Positions 18,268 through 26,183 of a stretch of 64,000 bases of DNA are shown here, piece by piece; the first letter of the stretch is position 1, and every line of letters starts with the position of its first letter. The notes under the pieces were generated by a model that saw only the letters and a program-made list of their open reading frames with translations, was not told the DNA's origin and searched no databases. This stretch comes from Arcticibacterium sp964021845 (GTDB lineage Bacteria; Bacteroidota; Bacteroidia; Cytophagales; Spirosomataceae). The position numbers and the translations under genes were made by a program. The DNA is taken from the NCBI RefSeq assembly GCF_964021845.1, contig NZ_CAXHZC010000011.1:1-64000 (forward strand). Reading direction: 5' to 3'.

Positions 18268-20592
18268 TTACAGATTCTTTTTCTTGTGATCAGTATAAAG
18301 TTTTAATAATTCTTTTCGGTTGAGTTGGGCTGGATATTTAACGGCTAATTCTTTGCTAAGTTGCTCTTTTAGCTCATTTTGATAATCAGAAACTACAGAA
18401 CCAAAGGCTTCACGATAAGTTTTTGTCCTAGCCGGACTTACTTTGTCAATTTCAATTCTATAAAATTCATCGTCAAATTCTGCTTCAAAAGAGCCTGTTT
18501 CCCATGCAGTAGCATCCACCATAACATTTTCTCCCTTATAAAATTCGCCTTCTGTTACAGTCAAGCTGTCATTCTCTAGTTTAATAGTACGAGCTACGTC
18601 AATTTTTTGAGTAGTAAAAAATTGAAAACTCACTCTTTGATTTTGGGTCCAATCAAAACGGTCTGATAAATGAGACGTTCCGTAGTCGTATTCTCTAATT
18701 TGAGTGATTCTCAAACCGTTTTTCTTTAGAAAATTAACAACTTCTTGTATGCGTAAATAAGAGGCTTCCACTTCTTCATTTACATCCCTATGACCACCTA
18801 TTTCCACCACGTAATTAGGGTTGTTTTGCATTATAACCGTTAGGCCCACTAGCTTTCGTTTCACATCCTCGCTTAAGATAGAAACGTTTTTGTCAAAGTA
18901 AGCAGGAAGAATACCTCTTTTTAGTCTATACGGGCCTTCTCCTTTAGTTGTTTCAAAATACTTATCTAAAAGGGCTTTATTTTTTGATTTTAAAATAAGG
19001 GCTTTGGCTCTTTTAGGGAGTTGGTAGCTGGCAAGGTGATTGTTATAGTAATTTTTTAAGCCTAGACTATCTAACACAGATTTTTCATAAATTTCTTTGT
19101 TTAGGTAGCTGCTGTTAACCAGATTTTCTTTGTAAGCAAGTGACATTAGTTTAAAGTCGCTATTCCATTTAGAAAGATTGTTTACAATAGCCTCTTCCAC
19201 TTTTGACGTTTTAAAGTCTTTGTAGAAAGACCTGATATACATGTCTGGTGTAAATCCTTCTACTTCTTTTTCGAAGGTTTGTTTGTCTTCTGCGTACCTG
19301 TAAAAGTCAAGGTTAGTAAAATCATCACCAGCTACGGTAAGTAAGATCTTTAGAGCAATTCCGTTTTTGTTGACTTTCCAATTTTTTTCTAGAATGTCCT
19401 GATTAGCAGTTTGAATAACTTCCTCTAAGACAGCCTTATTTTCTTTAATATTAAGTTTTGGTGCATATTTTTTAAAACTTAGTTTCTTTAAATACTCACC
19501 CCTAGAATCAGTGGTTACTTTCTTTAAGATAGTGGGTTCTATTTCTTCAAATGAATTTAAAGGTTCTTTCTTTACCAGTTTTATTATATGCCAACCAACT
19601 TCAGTTTTGACTGGTTCTGAAACTTCGTCTACTTTAAGAGAAAAAGCCATTTTTTCGAAAGCCTTCTCTTTTCTACTACCCACAGAGAAAGGTTCAAGTA
19701 GCCCGCTATTGTCTTTGGAGTAAATGTCGTCTGAATTTGTTTGACAGAGGGTCTCAAAATTTGCTCCTTTTTTTATTAAGGAATATAAAGAGTCAATGCT
19801 GTTTTTTTGAAAAGCAATGAAGTCGGGAGTACTTTCTTTTGGTACTACTTTTAAGAGGTGTTTTGTAAAGAGCCTTCCGCTAAAATTTCTAGTACCATTT
19901 ACTTTCAGAAGGTGATAACCTGCTTTGGTCCGGATAACTTGAGATACAGAATCTACGGAAGTATTGTAAGCTGCATTTTCTAAAGGATATAAAAGCTGTA
20001 AAGCAGAAAACCAACCCATTTCACCACCAATTCCTTTGGTATTGGCATCACCTGAATAAACACGAGCTAGGGAGTCAAAAGGAACTCCTTGAAGGTACAT
20101 GTCACGAATAAGGCTAATCCTATCAAAAGCCAGTAATGTGTCTTTAGGGTTTGCAAACTCAGATATCGGTATTAACAGATGAGAGGCGTTAATCTCTTTT
20201 TTCATTCTGTTATACGTGATACGAGCTAAGTTATTTGTTAAAGCAGAATCCACTATAAAGCTTTGAGCTACTATTTTAAGGTAAGAATTGAATTCCTCAT
20301 TAATTGCTTCATCTTTAGTATAGCCTTGTTCAGAAGCTAAAGCAAATACTCTTTTTTGAAACAGTATTTCATCAATAACATCATCAAAATTGCTAGAGTC
20401 CGTAATTAAGTAAGTGTCTAAAATCTTATCAAAAGAAGTAGTATCAAATTTCTCTATGCCCAAAGTGAGTATAGGTTCACTTATTGAAGTACTGCTCACA
20501 GTTTTTTCTGTGAGAGTAGGTAATTGCTCGGTTTTGCAAGAAATTAGTGCTAAAAGAAATAAGAAGTAATATAAATGTCTGCTAATGGGCAT
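18268..20592 (-). CDS. Lipoprotein with parvulin-type peptidyl-prolyl isomerase domains
   Basis: Protein of 774 residues. I start at the ATG at 20592, because it gives a clean lipoprotein signal (YYFLFLLALISC, lipid-modified Cys about residue 19); the frame is open upstream to a TTG at 20673. Two parvulin domains follow (ASHLLIPISEF through GGEMGWFSALQLLYP and RAKAGYHLLKV-like text; then FTKHLLKVVPKES to VGWHIIKLVKKEP). The C-terminal half is not assigned, though it holds an OmpA-like stretch (VVEIGGHRDVNEE). Probably a periplasmic chaperone for outer-membrane proteins acting with the SurA-like product downstream. Confidence 0.85.
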   Translation of the reverse strand: MPISRHLYYFLFLLALISCKTEQLPTLTEKTVSSTSISEPILTLGIEKFDTTSFDKILDTYLITDSSNFDDVIDEILFQKRVFALASEQGYTKDEAINEEFNSYLKIVAQSFIVDSALTNNLARITYNRMKKEINASHLLIPISEFANPKDTLLAFDRISLIRDMYLQGVPFDSLARVYSGDANTKGIGGEMGWFSALQLLYPLENAAYNTSVDSVSQVIRTKAGYHLLKVNGTRNFSGRLFTKHLLKVVPKESTPDFIAFQKNSIDSLYSLIKKGANFETLCQTNSDDIYSKDNSGLLEPFSVGSRKEKAFEKMAFSLKVDEVSEPVKTEVGWHIIKLVKKEPLNSFEEIEPTILKKVTTDSRGEYLKKLSFKKYAPKLNIKENKAVLEEVIQTANQDILEKNWKVNKNGIALKILLTVAGDDFTNLDFYRYAEDKQTFEKEVEGFTPDMYIRSFYKDFKTSKVEEAIVNNLSKWNSDFKLMSLAYKENLVNSSYLNKEIYEKSVLDSLGLKNYYNNHLASYQLPKRAKALILKSKNKALLDKYFETTKGEGPYRLKRGILPAYFDKNVSILSEDVKRKLVGLTVIMQNNPNYVVEIGGHRDVNEEVEASYLRIQEVVNFLKKNGLRITQIREYDYGTSHLSDRFDWTQNQRVSFQFFTTQKIDVARTIKLENDSLTVTEGEFYKGENVMVDATAWETGSFEAEFDDEFYRIEIDKVSPARTKTYREAFGSVVSDYQNELKEQLSKELAVKYPAQLNRKELLKLYTDHKKKNL

Positions 20593-20631
20593 AAAATAAG
20601 TGCCAGAGATAAGTCTGTAATAAATAAGCCG

Positions 20632-20639
20632 CAAAAGTC
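20632..20639 (-). promoter_or_regulatory. Possible promoter (GACTTTTG followed by CGGC) of the lipoprotein gene
   Basis: On the minus strand GACTTTTGCGGC resembles TAnnTTTGcGGC seen at two other promoters in this window, with one mismatch in the first base. It lies 40 bases before the ATG at 20592, and would place a start site between aguA and the chaperone genes. Confidence 0.35.
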
Positions 20640-20676
20640 GGTATTTATTGCCAAAAAGAATCGTTTTTAACAAATA

Positions 20677-21711
20677 TTATACTTCAGGTTCTTGTTGAGA
20701 TAGACAATGTAAACTACCTAAACCCCAAATTATTTCGGTAGAATCAATTCCAACCACTTTTCTATTTGGAAAGCATTTACCTATTATTTCTAATGCTACA
20801 TCATCCTGTTGGCAGTTATATATTGGAACTAAAACCTTCTGATTACAGATGTAAAAATTGGCGTAAGAAGCAGGAAGTCGAAGCCCATTATCAATAACGG
20901 GAGAGGGCATGGGTAGCTCTATAATATTTAAGCTCTCACCATTTAGGAGCTTCATCATTTTTAGCTGTTCTAAGTTTTCTTTTAGGATTCCATAATTGTC
21001 ATCTAACCTGTCCGATTCCATTACAGTCAATACCGTATTTTCGTTAATAAATCTCGTGGTGTCGTCCACGTGTCCGTCTGTGTCGTCTCCCACTATACCG
21101 TCTTCTATCCAAAGAATTTGCTCTACACCATAAAAATTCATTAAATAAGTTTCTATTTCCTTTTGGTTTAAATGAGGATTACGATTTTTATTTAAAAGGC
21201 AAGATTTACTAGTCAAAAGACTCCCTGCACCATTTACCTCAATAGAGCCGCCCTCCATGACAATACCAGGCTTGTATGTTTTGAGGTTAAGTAGTTCTGC
21301 TACTCTTATAGGTATTTGATTATCATCATTAAAAGGAGGGTATTTACCTCCCCAAGCATTGTACTGCCAATCCACAATTCGTTTTTCTTTAGTGGTAGTG
21401 TTGACCACAAAGCTTGGTCCGTGGTCTCGGCACCAAGAGTCATTGGTAGGGAAGTCATGTAATAGGATATTACTATTATCTAGATTATGGAAAGCCAGTT
21501 GCTTTTCAATTATGGTTTTAACCTGACTATTCCCCACATTTATATTTACCTGCTCTACTTCCGATATTTCTTTGATGAATTGAAAGTAGGAGGGGTACAC
21601 TCTCGGCAGTCTGTCTTCCCAAGTTTCTTTATTCCAAGGGAAACTTAACCACGTAGCTTTATGCTGTAGCCATTCTGCGGGAAACTTGAAACCGTCTTCT
21701 TTTGGATGCAT
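20677..21711 (-). CDS. aguA: Agmatine deiminase (peptidylarginine deiminase family)
   Basis: Protein of 344 residues of the guanidino-modifying superfamily that converts agmatine to N-carbamoylputrescine plus ammonia. The catalytic features are all visible: WCRDHGPSFV (Asp and Arg that bind the guanidine), EGGSIEVNG, the HVDDTTRF histidine, and the C-terminal nucleophile in GSLHCLSQQ. Short length and lack of a signal peptide separate it from the secreted PPAD of Porphyromonas. No carbamoylputrescine amidase is next to it; in Bacteroidota that gene often is. It begins the leftward group that continues with the chaperone genes. Confidence 0.9.
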   Translation of the reverse strand: MHPKEDGFKFPAEWLQHKATWLSFPWNKETWEDRLPRVYPSYFQFIKEISEVEQVNINVGNSQVKTIIEKQLAFHNLDNSNILLHDFPTNDSWCRDHGPSFVVNTTTKEKRIVDWQYNAWGGKYPPFNDDNQIPIRVAELLNLKTYKPGIVMEGGSIEVNGAGSLLTSKSCLLNKNRNPHLNQKEIETYLMNFYGVEQILWIEDGIVGDDTDGHVDDTTRFINENTVLTVMESDRLDDNYGILKENLEQLKMMKLLNGESLNIIELPMPSPVIDNGLRLPASYANFYICNQKVLVPIYNCQQDDVALEIIGKCFPNRKVVGIDSTEIIWGLGSLHCLSQQEPEV

Positions 21712-21739
21712 TCGTTTTTGTATTTCTTGATTTGGTCGA

Positions 21740-21747
21740 CAAATTTA
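21740..21747 (-). promoter_or_regulatory. Candidate -7 element (TAAATTTG) of aguA
   Basis: On the minus strand TAAATTTG matches TAnnTTTG and lies 28 bases before the aguA ATG. No -33 box is evident. Confidence 0.4.
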
Positions 21748-21798
21748 ATTTGTTGGAATCTATTTGTTTATAAAAGAATGTTTTATTTATTTTGCAAG

Positions 21799-21816
21799 TG
21801 TTATGCATGCATAACA
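21799..21816. promoter_or_regulatory. Perfect 18-bp palindrome
   Basis: TGTTATGCA followed directly by its reverse complement, in the divergent region between aguA and the ECF sigma gene. Perfect symmetry without spacer suits a dimeric repressor or activator site rather than an RNA hairpin, which would need a loop. It is about 52 bases upstream of the aguA -7 candidate. Confidence 0.5.
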
Positions 21817-21823
21817 TTTTACT

Positions 21824-21904
21824 GTGAGCATTGGGTGTTCACGTAAGAGTGGTTGAATAAATGATTGGTAGAAAGACGGAAGATATTGTTTTCCGTCTTT
21901 TTTT
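21824..21904 (+). ncRNA. Terminated leader or small RNA upstream of the ECF sigma gene
   Basis: A hairpin (GTGAGC with GTTCAC, 21824-21842) is followed by a terminator hairpin (21872-21900) and a T run, and no open reading frame lies before it on this strand. The unit would make an RNA of about 80-100 bases. It may be an independent small RNA or an attenuator of the sigma gene that starts 55 bases later. Confidence 0.4.
21872..21904 (+). terminator. Rho-independent terminator before the ECF sigma gene
   Basis: Arms AAAGACGGAA (21872-21881) and TTCCGTCTTT (21891-21900), nine-base loop, then TTTT. The arms are perfectly complementary. No annotated gene on the + strand precedes it. Confidence 0.75.
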
Positions 21905-21958
21905 ATGTTTGGTCGTTTATATTATTTGAATTTATCACACTATATTGGCGACTGTAAA

Positions 21959-22513
21959 ATGAACCAATCAAAAAAGTTACATATTGAGGAATCTGACCTT
22001 CTGGAATTGTTGAAAAACAAAGATAGAAACGGTTTTAATATTTTATATCAAAACTATTCTGGAGCCATTTACGGAATTATAATAAGAATGCTCCGTGAAG
22101 AAGGTGAAGCAACGGATATGCTTCAAGAGGTTTTTATTAAGATATGGAATAAAATAGACAGTTACGATAGAAAGAAGGGAAGACTTTTCACTTGGATGGC
22201 CAATTTGACTCGGAACCTTGTCATTGATAGGATTCGTTCAGCTGATTATAAAAACCATACATTAAAGAATTTCGTAAGAGATGATAATGTAAGAGTGACT
22301 GATTCGGAGTATAGTTCAGTTATGAAGATAGATAGTATAGGTTTGAAGGGTTTAGTGTCCGAATTAAAACCTGATTTAAAAATACTAATTCAAAAGATTT
22401 ATTTTGAAGGATATACTCAAGCAGACTTAGCAGAGGAGTTAGATATCCCTCTAGGGACGTTGAAGACACGAGTGAGAGCAGCCATTAAGGCCTTAAGAAA
22501 ACAGTTTGATTAG
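21959..22513 (+). CDS. ECF RNA polymerase sigma factor
   Basis: Protein of 184 residues from the ATG at 21959; an in-frame ATG at 21905 lies in the terminator's T run and is less likely. Region 2 is clear (ATDMLQEVFIKIWNKI, then GRLFTWMANLTRNLVIDRIRS), and region 4 ends the protein (YTQADLAEELDIPLGTLKTR with RVRAAIKALR). It fits the ECF group whose genes sit before a membrane-bound anti-sigma factor; here the partner follows 8 bases later. The regulon is unknown. A terminator directly upstream may attenuate its expression. Confidence 0.92.
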   Translation: MNQSKKLHIEESDLLELLKNKDRNGFNILYQNYSGAIYGIIIRMLREEGEATDMLQEVFIKIWNKIDSYDRKKGRLFTWMANLTRNLVIDRIRSADYKNHTLKNFVRDDNVRVTDSEYSSVMKIDSIGLKGLVSELKPDLKILIQKIYFEGYTQADLAEELDIPLGTLKTRVRAAIKALRKQFD

Positions 22514-22521
22514 AAAGAGTG

Positions 22522-23211
22522 ATGGAACAGTATATATTTGAAACTGGTGATTTGGAACTTTTGGCTATGGGTGCTTTGCCTGTAGAAAAGGAGCGAGCGT
22601 TATATTTACTTTTAGAGGAAAATGAGGTTTTAAGAGCCGAGTATGAAGAAATAGAAAGCTCTCTCTTTTTAACTTCAAATGAAAACGCAGTGGAACCACC
22701 GAAACAAGTGAAAGATGAAATAGCTTCATTTGTATTTGAGGAGGTAGAGGAAAAATCAACATTTAGCTTCTCAGCCGTCAATGTTTTTAAGATGGCAGCT
22801 AGTATTCTCTTGATAGGAAGTTTAGCTTTTAACTTTATTTTATGGAAAGATACTAATTCGAAGTCAACAATTTCAGAGAGTATTGTAGGGGAGGATACTT
22901 TAGAGGACTTACCTTTTAGCGAACCTATGTTTAATGAAATGTTTGCCTATTTGAAAACCGAACTTTCTGAGGAACCTTGTAAAATGGATTTCAGAACCAC
23001 CAGAGCATTTCTTAGCTCTCATAATTTAGACACACCAGAAAACCTAGCATTCTTAAAAGATCATGAAGGACACTGCGACTGCGAAGTTCTTATGAATGTG
23101 GCACAGTACTTTCCTGATAATAAGTATCGCCATGGTGGGATTTTACCTAAGGTGCATAAAATGGCCAAACCAATGGCCGTTTCCTTTCTTCGCCAATATA
23201 GAGTCCGTTAA
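22522..23211 (+). CDS. Anti-sigma-factor-like membrane protein with a DUF2695-like C-terminal domain
   Basis: Protein of 229 residues. The N-terminal 75 residues form a helical, cytoplasmic zinc-free anti-sigma-like region (ETGDLELLAMGALPVEKER), one membrane helix follows (MAASILLIGSLAFNFILW, about 91-108), and the exported tail ends in CKMDFRTTRAFLSSHNLD and HCDCEVLMNVAQYF (C153, C185, C187). That tail resembles DUF2695, which normally occurs as a small soluble protein. Placement 8 bases after the sigma gene supports an anti-sigma role. The start is the ATG at 22522; a GTG lies one codon earlier. The cysteine tail may be a metal or redox sensor; this is inference. Confidence 0.8.
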   Translation: MEQYIFETGDLELLAMGALPVEKERALYLLLEENEVLRAEYEEIESSLFLTSNENAVEPPKQVKDEIASFVFEEVEEKSTFSFSAVNVFKMAASILLIGSLAFNFILWKDTNSKSTISESIVGEDTLEDLPFSEPMFNEMFAYLKTELSEEPCKMDFRTTRAFLSSHNLDTPENLAFLKDHEGHCDCEVLMNVAQYFPDNKYRHGGILPKVHKMAKPMAVSFLRQYRVR

Positions 23212-23338
23212 CTATCTCACTGCAAAACTTCCTTTTAGAGAAGGTGCGTGTCCTTTTGCCAAAAGGTTGAAAATATTGGCTTTACTGAAAAAAGCTATAA
23301 ATACTTAAGTTAATATTTTTTCTTATCAAAATTTATTC

Positions 23339-23346
23339 TACCTTTG
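23339..23346 (+). promoter_or_regulatory. Promoter candidate P1 (TACCTTTG) of the ribosomal cluster leader
   Basis: TACCTTTG followed by CGGC, identical over 12 bases to the ABC-F promoter element at 216. Transcription would start near 23350 and give a leader of about 350 bases before rplC. Confidence 0.6.
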
Positions 23347-23352
23347 CGGCAT

Positions 23353-23625
23353 ATTCGACGGAGAGTATCTCTCTTTAAAGAATTAGATGAAGTCGCATCC
23401 TCGCGAAACCATTCTGATTCCGACTGTGAGAAAAAGATGTAAGAATTCTTTTTAAGTATTTAAACAGTCTCCGATTCGCGTGAAATGAAAATTTGGGAAT
23501 CGTCGCAAGGCAACAAGGTGTCACCCTCAGTAAAATGACTCCTTACCTGTAAAGGTTTGAGACGCAAAGTTTAAGTTGACGTTAGTTCAACCTCTGATAG
23601 TATAATTTTTAACCTATTTCCTTGG
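23353..23625 (+). ncRNA. Structured leader or unknown small RNA before rplC
   Basis: Between P1 and P2 the DNA is not coding but contains a nested hairpin with a GAAA tetraloop (23472-23502), a small GAGAG/CTCTC hairpin (23361-23373) and a GTTGA/TCAAC stem near 23576-23592. It is not tmRNA, RNase P or SRP RNA by any motif I can find. It could be an autoregulatory leader for L3/L4 or a separate RNA read from P1. Confidence 0.35.
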
Positions 23626-23652
23626 ATAGGAATGCATTAATAACGATTTTTG
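23622..23652 (+). promoter_or_regulatory. Promoter candidate P2 directly before rplC
   Basis: TTG at 23622-23624 and GATTTTTG at 23645-23652 are 20 bases apart, close to the Bacteroidota spacing. The following CAGCCC..TTGAGA is shared with the rpsH promoter at 30342. Confidence 0.55.
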
Positions 23653-23700
23653 CAGCCCGTTTGAGAGAATAGAGAATTTAAAAGCGAAAATAAAAAGACA

Positions 23701-24318
23701 ATGTCTGGAATTATTGGAAAAAAAATTGGCATGATGACCATCTTTGAAGGTGGTGCTGCTGTTCCTTGTACACTTATTGAGGCTGGGCCTTGTGTAGTAA
23801 CTCAGGTAAGAACTGAAGAGACTGATGGCTATAAAGCTATACAGTTGGGTTACGGAGAAAAGAAAGAGAAGCGTACTTCAAAGGCACTTCAAGGTCACTT
23901 TAAGAAAGCAAACACTACTCCAAAGAGAAAGTTGATTGAGTTTAAAGAGTTTGAAGCTCAGTTTAATCTTGGTGACGTCATTAATGTTGATGATGTTTTT
24001 GCCGAAGGCGAATTCTTAGACGTTAGTGGAAAAACTAAGGGTAAGGGTTTTCAGGGTGTTGTTAAAAGGCACGGATTTGGTGGTGTGGGTCAATCTACTC
24101 ACGGTCAGCATAACAGAGCTCGTCACCCAGGTGCTATTGGAGCTTGTTCTTATCCAGGTAGGGTTTTTAAAGGCCTTAAGATGGGTGGAAGAATGGGTAA
24201 CACTAATATTACTATCCAAAACCTTAAGGTAATGAAGGTTATGGCTGACAAAAACTTAATTCTTGTTTCTGGTTCGGTACCAGGTCCTAAGAATTCTGTG
24301 ATAACATTACATAAATAA
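23701..24318 (+). CDS. rplC: 50S ribosomal protein L3
   Basis: Protein of 205 residues, the usual length. It starts MSGIIGKKIGMMTIF and carries the conserved loop that reaches the peptidyl transferase centre (PGRVFKGLKMGGRMGN). The E. coli loop has a glutamine pair (GQNQTPG) that PrmB methylates; here it reads GACSYPG, so the modification target is absent, as is usual in this phylum. It is the first gene of the cluster, without rpsJ before it. Confidence 0.97.
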   Translation: MSGIIGKKIGMMTIFEGGAAVPCTLIEAGPCVVTQVRTEETDGYKAIQLGYGEKKEKRTSKALQGHFKKANTTPKRKLIEFKEFEAQFNLGDVINVDDVFAEGEFLDVSGKTKGKGFQGVVKRHGFGGVGQSTHGQHNRARHPGAIGACSYPGRVFKGLKMGGRMGNTNITIQNLKVMKVMADKNLILVSGSVPGPKNSVITLHK

Positions 24319-24362
24319 AATAAGGTCGACTTCTAACGACATCGAAAAAACAGAAACTTAAA

Positions 24363-24986
24363 ATGGAATTAAAAATAATAAACAAAGACGGTAAGGAGAC
24401 TGGCAAGAAAGTAACACTTTCTGATGAGGTTTTCGGTATTGAGCCTAATGAGCACGCTATCTGGATGGATGTTAAGCAATATCTAGCTAATCAGCGTCAA
24501 GGAACTCACAAGTCTAAAGAAAGAGCTGAAATCAATTACACTGGTAAGAAGCTACACAGACAAAAAGGTACTGGTGGAGCCCGTCATGGTTCTAAAAGAT
24601 CACCAATATTTGTAGGTGGTGGTAGAGTTTTTGGTCCTCGTCCTAAAGACTACGGATTTAAACTTAACAAGAAAGTGAAAACTTTAGCTAAAAGGTCTAT
24701 CCTTTCTGCTAGAGCGGCTGAAGGAAAAGTTTTTGTGGTTGAAGATTTTGCATTAGATACACCAAAAACAAAAGACTACTCTGCATTTATTAATGCGGTA
24801 GGTGTTTCAGGAAAGAGTTTATTTGTAGTAGATGGTATTGAGAATAACTTATACCTTTCTGCAAGAAACCTTCCGAAGACAATGGTGACAGAAAAGAATC
24901 AAGTTAACATCTTTGATTTAGTAAATGCAGAAAGCATTTTGATTTCTGAAAATGCATTAAATCATTTAGAATCAATTTTGAAATAA
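24363..24986 (+). CDS. rplD: 50S ribosomal protein L4
   Basis: Protein of 207 residues. The extended loop that lines the exit tunnel is recognisable (HRQKGTGGARHGSKRSPIFV with GGGRVFGPRPKDY). In Proteobacteria L4 represses its own operon; here that is unproven, though the long leader upstream would be a place for it. A small hairpin (AAAACC TTTC GGGTTTT, 24985-25001) follows the gene. Confidence 0.97.
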   Translation: MELKIINKDGKETGKKVTLSDEVFGIEPNEHAIWMDVKQYLANQRQGTHKSKERAEINYTGKKLHRQKGTGGARHGSKRSPIFVGGGRVFGPRPKDYGFKLNKKVKTLAKRSILSARAAEGKVFVVEDFALDTPKTKDYSAFINAVGVSGKSLFVVDGIENNLYLSARNLPKTMVTEKNQVNIFDLVNAESILISENALNHLESILK

Positions 24987-25016
24987 AACCTTTCGGGTTT
25001 TAAAACTTATACAAAA

Positions 25017-25304
25017 ATGAGTGTTTTAAAAAGACCATTAATTACAGAAAAGTCTCAAGGACTAAATTCTCAAGGTAAATATACTTTTGAGGTATCAATG
25101 GGGTCAAATAAAATTGATATTGCTAGAGAAGTAGAAGAAATGTATGGTGTAACGGTAGCTTCTGTAGCTACTATCCGTCAGTATGGAACTACAAAGTCTA
25201 GAATGTCAAAATCAAAGGTGTCAACAGGACGTACATCTACATTTAAAAAAGCAATTGTAACAGTGAAAGAAGGAGACTTGATCGATTTCTACGCTGATTT
25301 ATAA
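25017..25304 (+). CDS. rplW: 50S ribosomal protein L23
   Basis: Protein of 95 residues with the L23 N-terminus LKRPLITEKS and the C-terminal KKAIVTVKEGDLIDFYADL. It sits at the tunnel exit and docks trigger factor and SRP. The extended loop has the lysine/serine-rich sequence KSRMSKSKVSTGRTSTFKK. Confidence 0.96.
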   Translation: MSVLKRPLITEKSQGLNSQGKYTFEVSMGSNKIDIAREVEEMYGVTVASVATIRQYGTTKSRMSKSKVSTGRTSTFKKAIVTVKEGDLIDFYADL

Positions 25305-25325
25305 TAAATATTTAATAATACGTAT

Positions 25326-25343
25326 AGCTTCCGTTTGGAAGCT
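25326..25343 (+). promoter_or_regulatory. Hairpin before rplB
   Basis: Arms AGCTTCC (25326-25332) and GGAAGCT (25337-25343) with a GTTT loop, 15 bases before the rplB start. It has no T run, so it is more likely a translational or RNA-processing element than a terminator. Confidence 0.45.
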
Positions 25344-25358
25344 GCAAAATTAAGAAGA

Positions 25359-26183
25359 ATGGCTGTTAAGAAGTTAAAACCAACTACGCCGGGTCAGAGA
25401 CAAAGGGTTGCCCCTGATTTCTCCGACATTACTACCAATAAACCTGAGAGAAGTCTTATTGGGGTAGTAAAGAAAACTGGTGGTAGAAATAATGAAGGAC
25501 ACAGAACCTCGAGATATATCGGAGGTGGTCACAAAAGAAGATACCGTATCATTGACTTTAAAAGAGACAAGAGAGATATGGTTGCAGAGGTTGCTACAAT
25601 TGAGTATGACCCGAATCGTTCTGCAAGAATTGCATTAGTAAAATATGAAGATGGTGAGAAGAGATATATTATTGCTCCTCAAGGTCTTCAAGTAGGACAG
25701 AAGATTGAAGCTGGTGACAGTGTTGCCCCTGAAGTTGGAAATTGTTTGAGAGTAGGTAATATGCCATTAGGTACTATTATTCACAATATTGAATTGACTC
25801 CTGGAAAAGGTGGTCAGTTATCTAGAAGTGCTGGAACATATGCACAACTTCTAGCAAAGGACGGTAAATACGTTACTTTAAAAATGCCTTCTGGTGAAAT
25901 GAGACTTGTTTTAAGTACTTGTGTTGCCACTGTAGGGTCAGTATCTAATCCGGACCACATGAACGTTAACCTTGGTAAAGCAGGGCGTAACAGATGGTTG
26001 GGTAGAAGACCTAGAGTTCGTGGTGTAGCTATGAACCCAGTTGATCACCCAATGGGTGGTGGTGAAGGTCGTTCTTCTGGAGGTCATCCAAGATCTAGAA
26101 ATGGTGTGATGGCAAAAGGAAAGAAGACCAGATCTAAAAACAAGTATTCTAATCGTTTAATAATCTCCAAAAGAAGTAAATAA
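25359..26183 (+). CDS. rplB: 50S ribosomal protein L2
   Basis: Protein of 274 residues from the ATG at 25359 (the frame is open to a TTG at 25335, which lies in a hairpin). The conserved C-terminal MNPVDHPMGGGEGRSSGGHP carries the histidine needed for peptidyl transferase activity; the second histidine of the common HPHGGGEG is methionine here. It overlaps rpsS by one base (TAATG). Confidence 0.97.
   Translation: MAVKKLKPTTPGQRQRVAPDFSDITTNKPERSLIGVVKKTGGRNNEGHRTSRYIGGGHKRRYRIIDFKRDKRDMVAEVATIEYDPNRSARIALVKYEDGEKRYIIAPQGLQVGQKIEAGDSVAPEVGNCLRVGNMPLGTIIHNIELTPGKGGQLSRSAGTYAQLLAKDGKYVTLKMPSGEMRLVLSTCVATVGSVSNPDHMNVNLGKAGRNRWLGRRPRVRGVAMNPVDHPMGGGEGRSSGGHPRSRNGVMAKGKKTRSKNKYSNRLIISKRSK

Larger units (their letters stand above)
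23212..23700 (+). other. 489-base region: leader of the ribosomal protein cluster
   Basis: No protein-coding frame is convincing here. It holds a promoter candidate at 23339, a 290-base stretch with several hairpins (GAGAG/CTCTC at 23361-23373; CGATTC/GAATCG with an inner AAAT-GAAA-ATTT at 23472-23502; CCTT/AAGG near 23541) and a second promoter candidate at 23645. The stretch may be a structured 5' leader of rplC or a separate RNA. rpsJ, which usually precedes rplC, is absent from it. Confidence 0.6.

Noticed and set aside
23096..23308. Open frame of 70 codons over the end of the anti-sigma gene
   Set aside because: It is a shadow frame; the codon pattern follows the real gene, and it runs on into the non-coding leader.
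23349..23640. tmRNA, RNase P or SRP RNA in the rplC leader
   Set aside because: None of the conserved cores (for example a resume codon with tag, or the GAGGAAAGTCC of RNase P) is present, and a tRNA-like TTCAA sequence has no matching acceptor stem.
23212..23700. Missing or degraded rpsJ before rplC
   Set aside because: No stretch translates into S10-like text in any frame, so the gene is elsewhere and not a remnant here.
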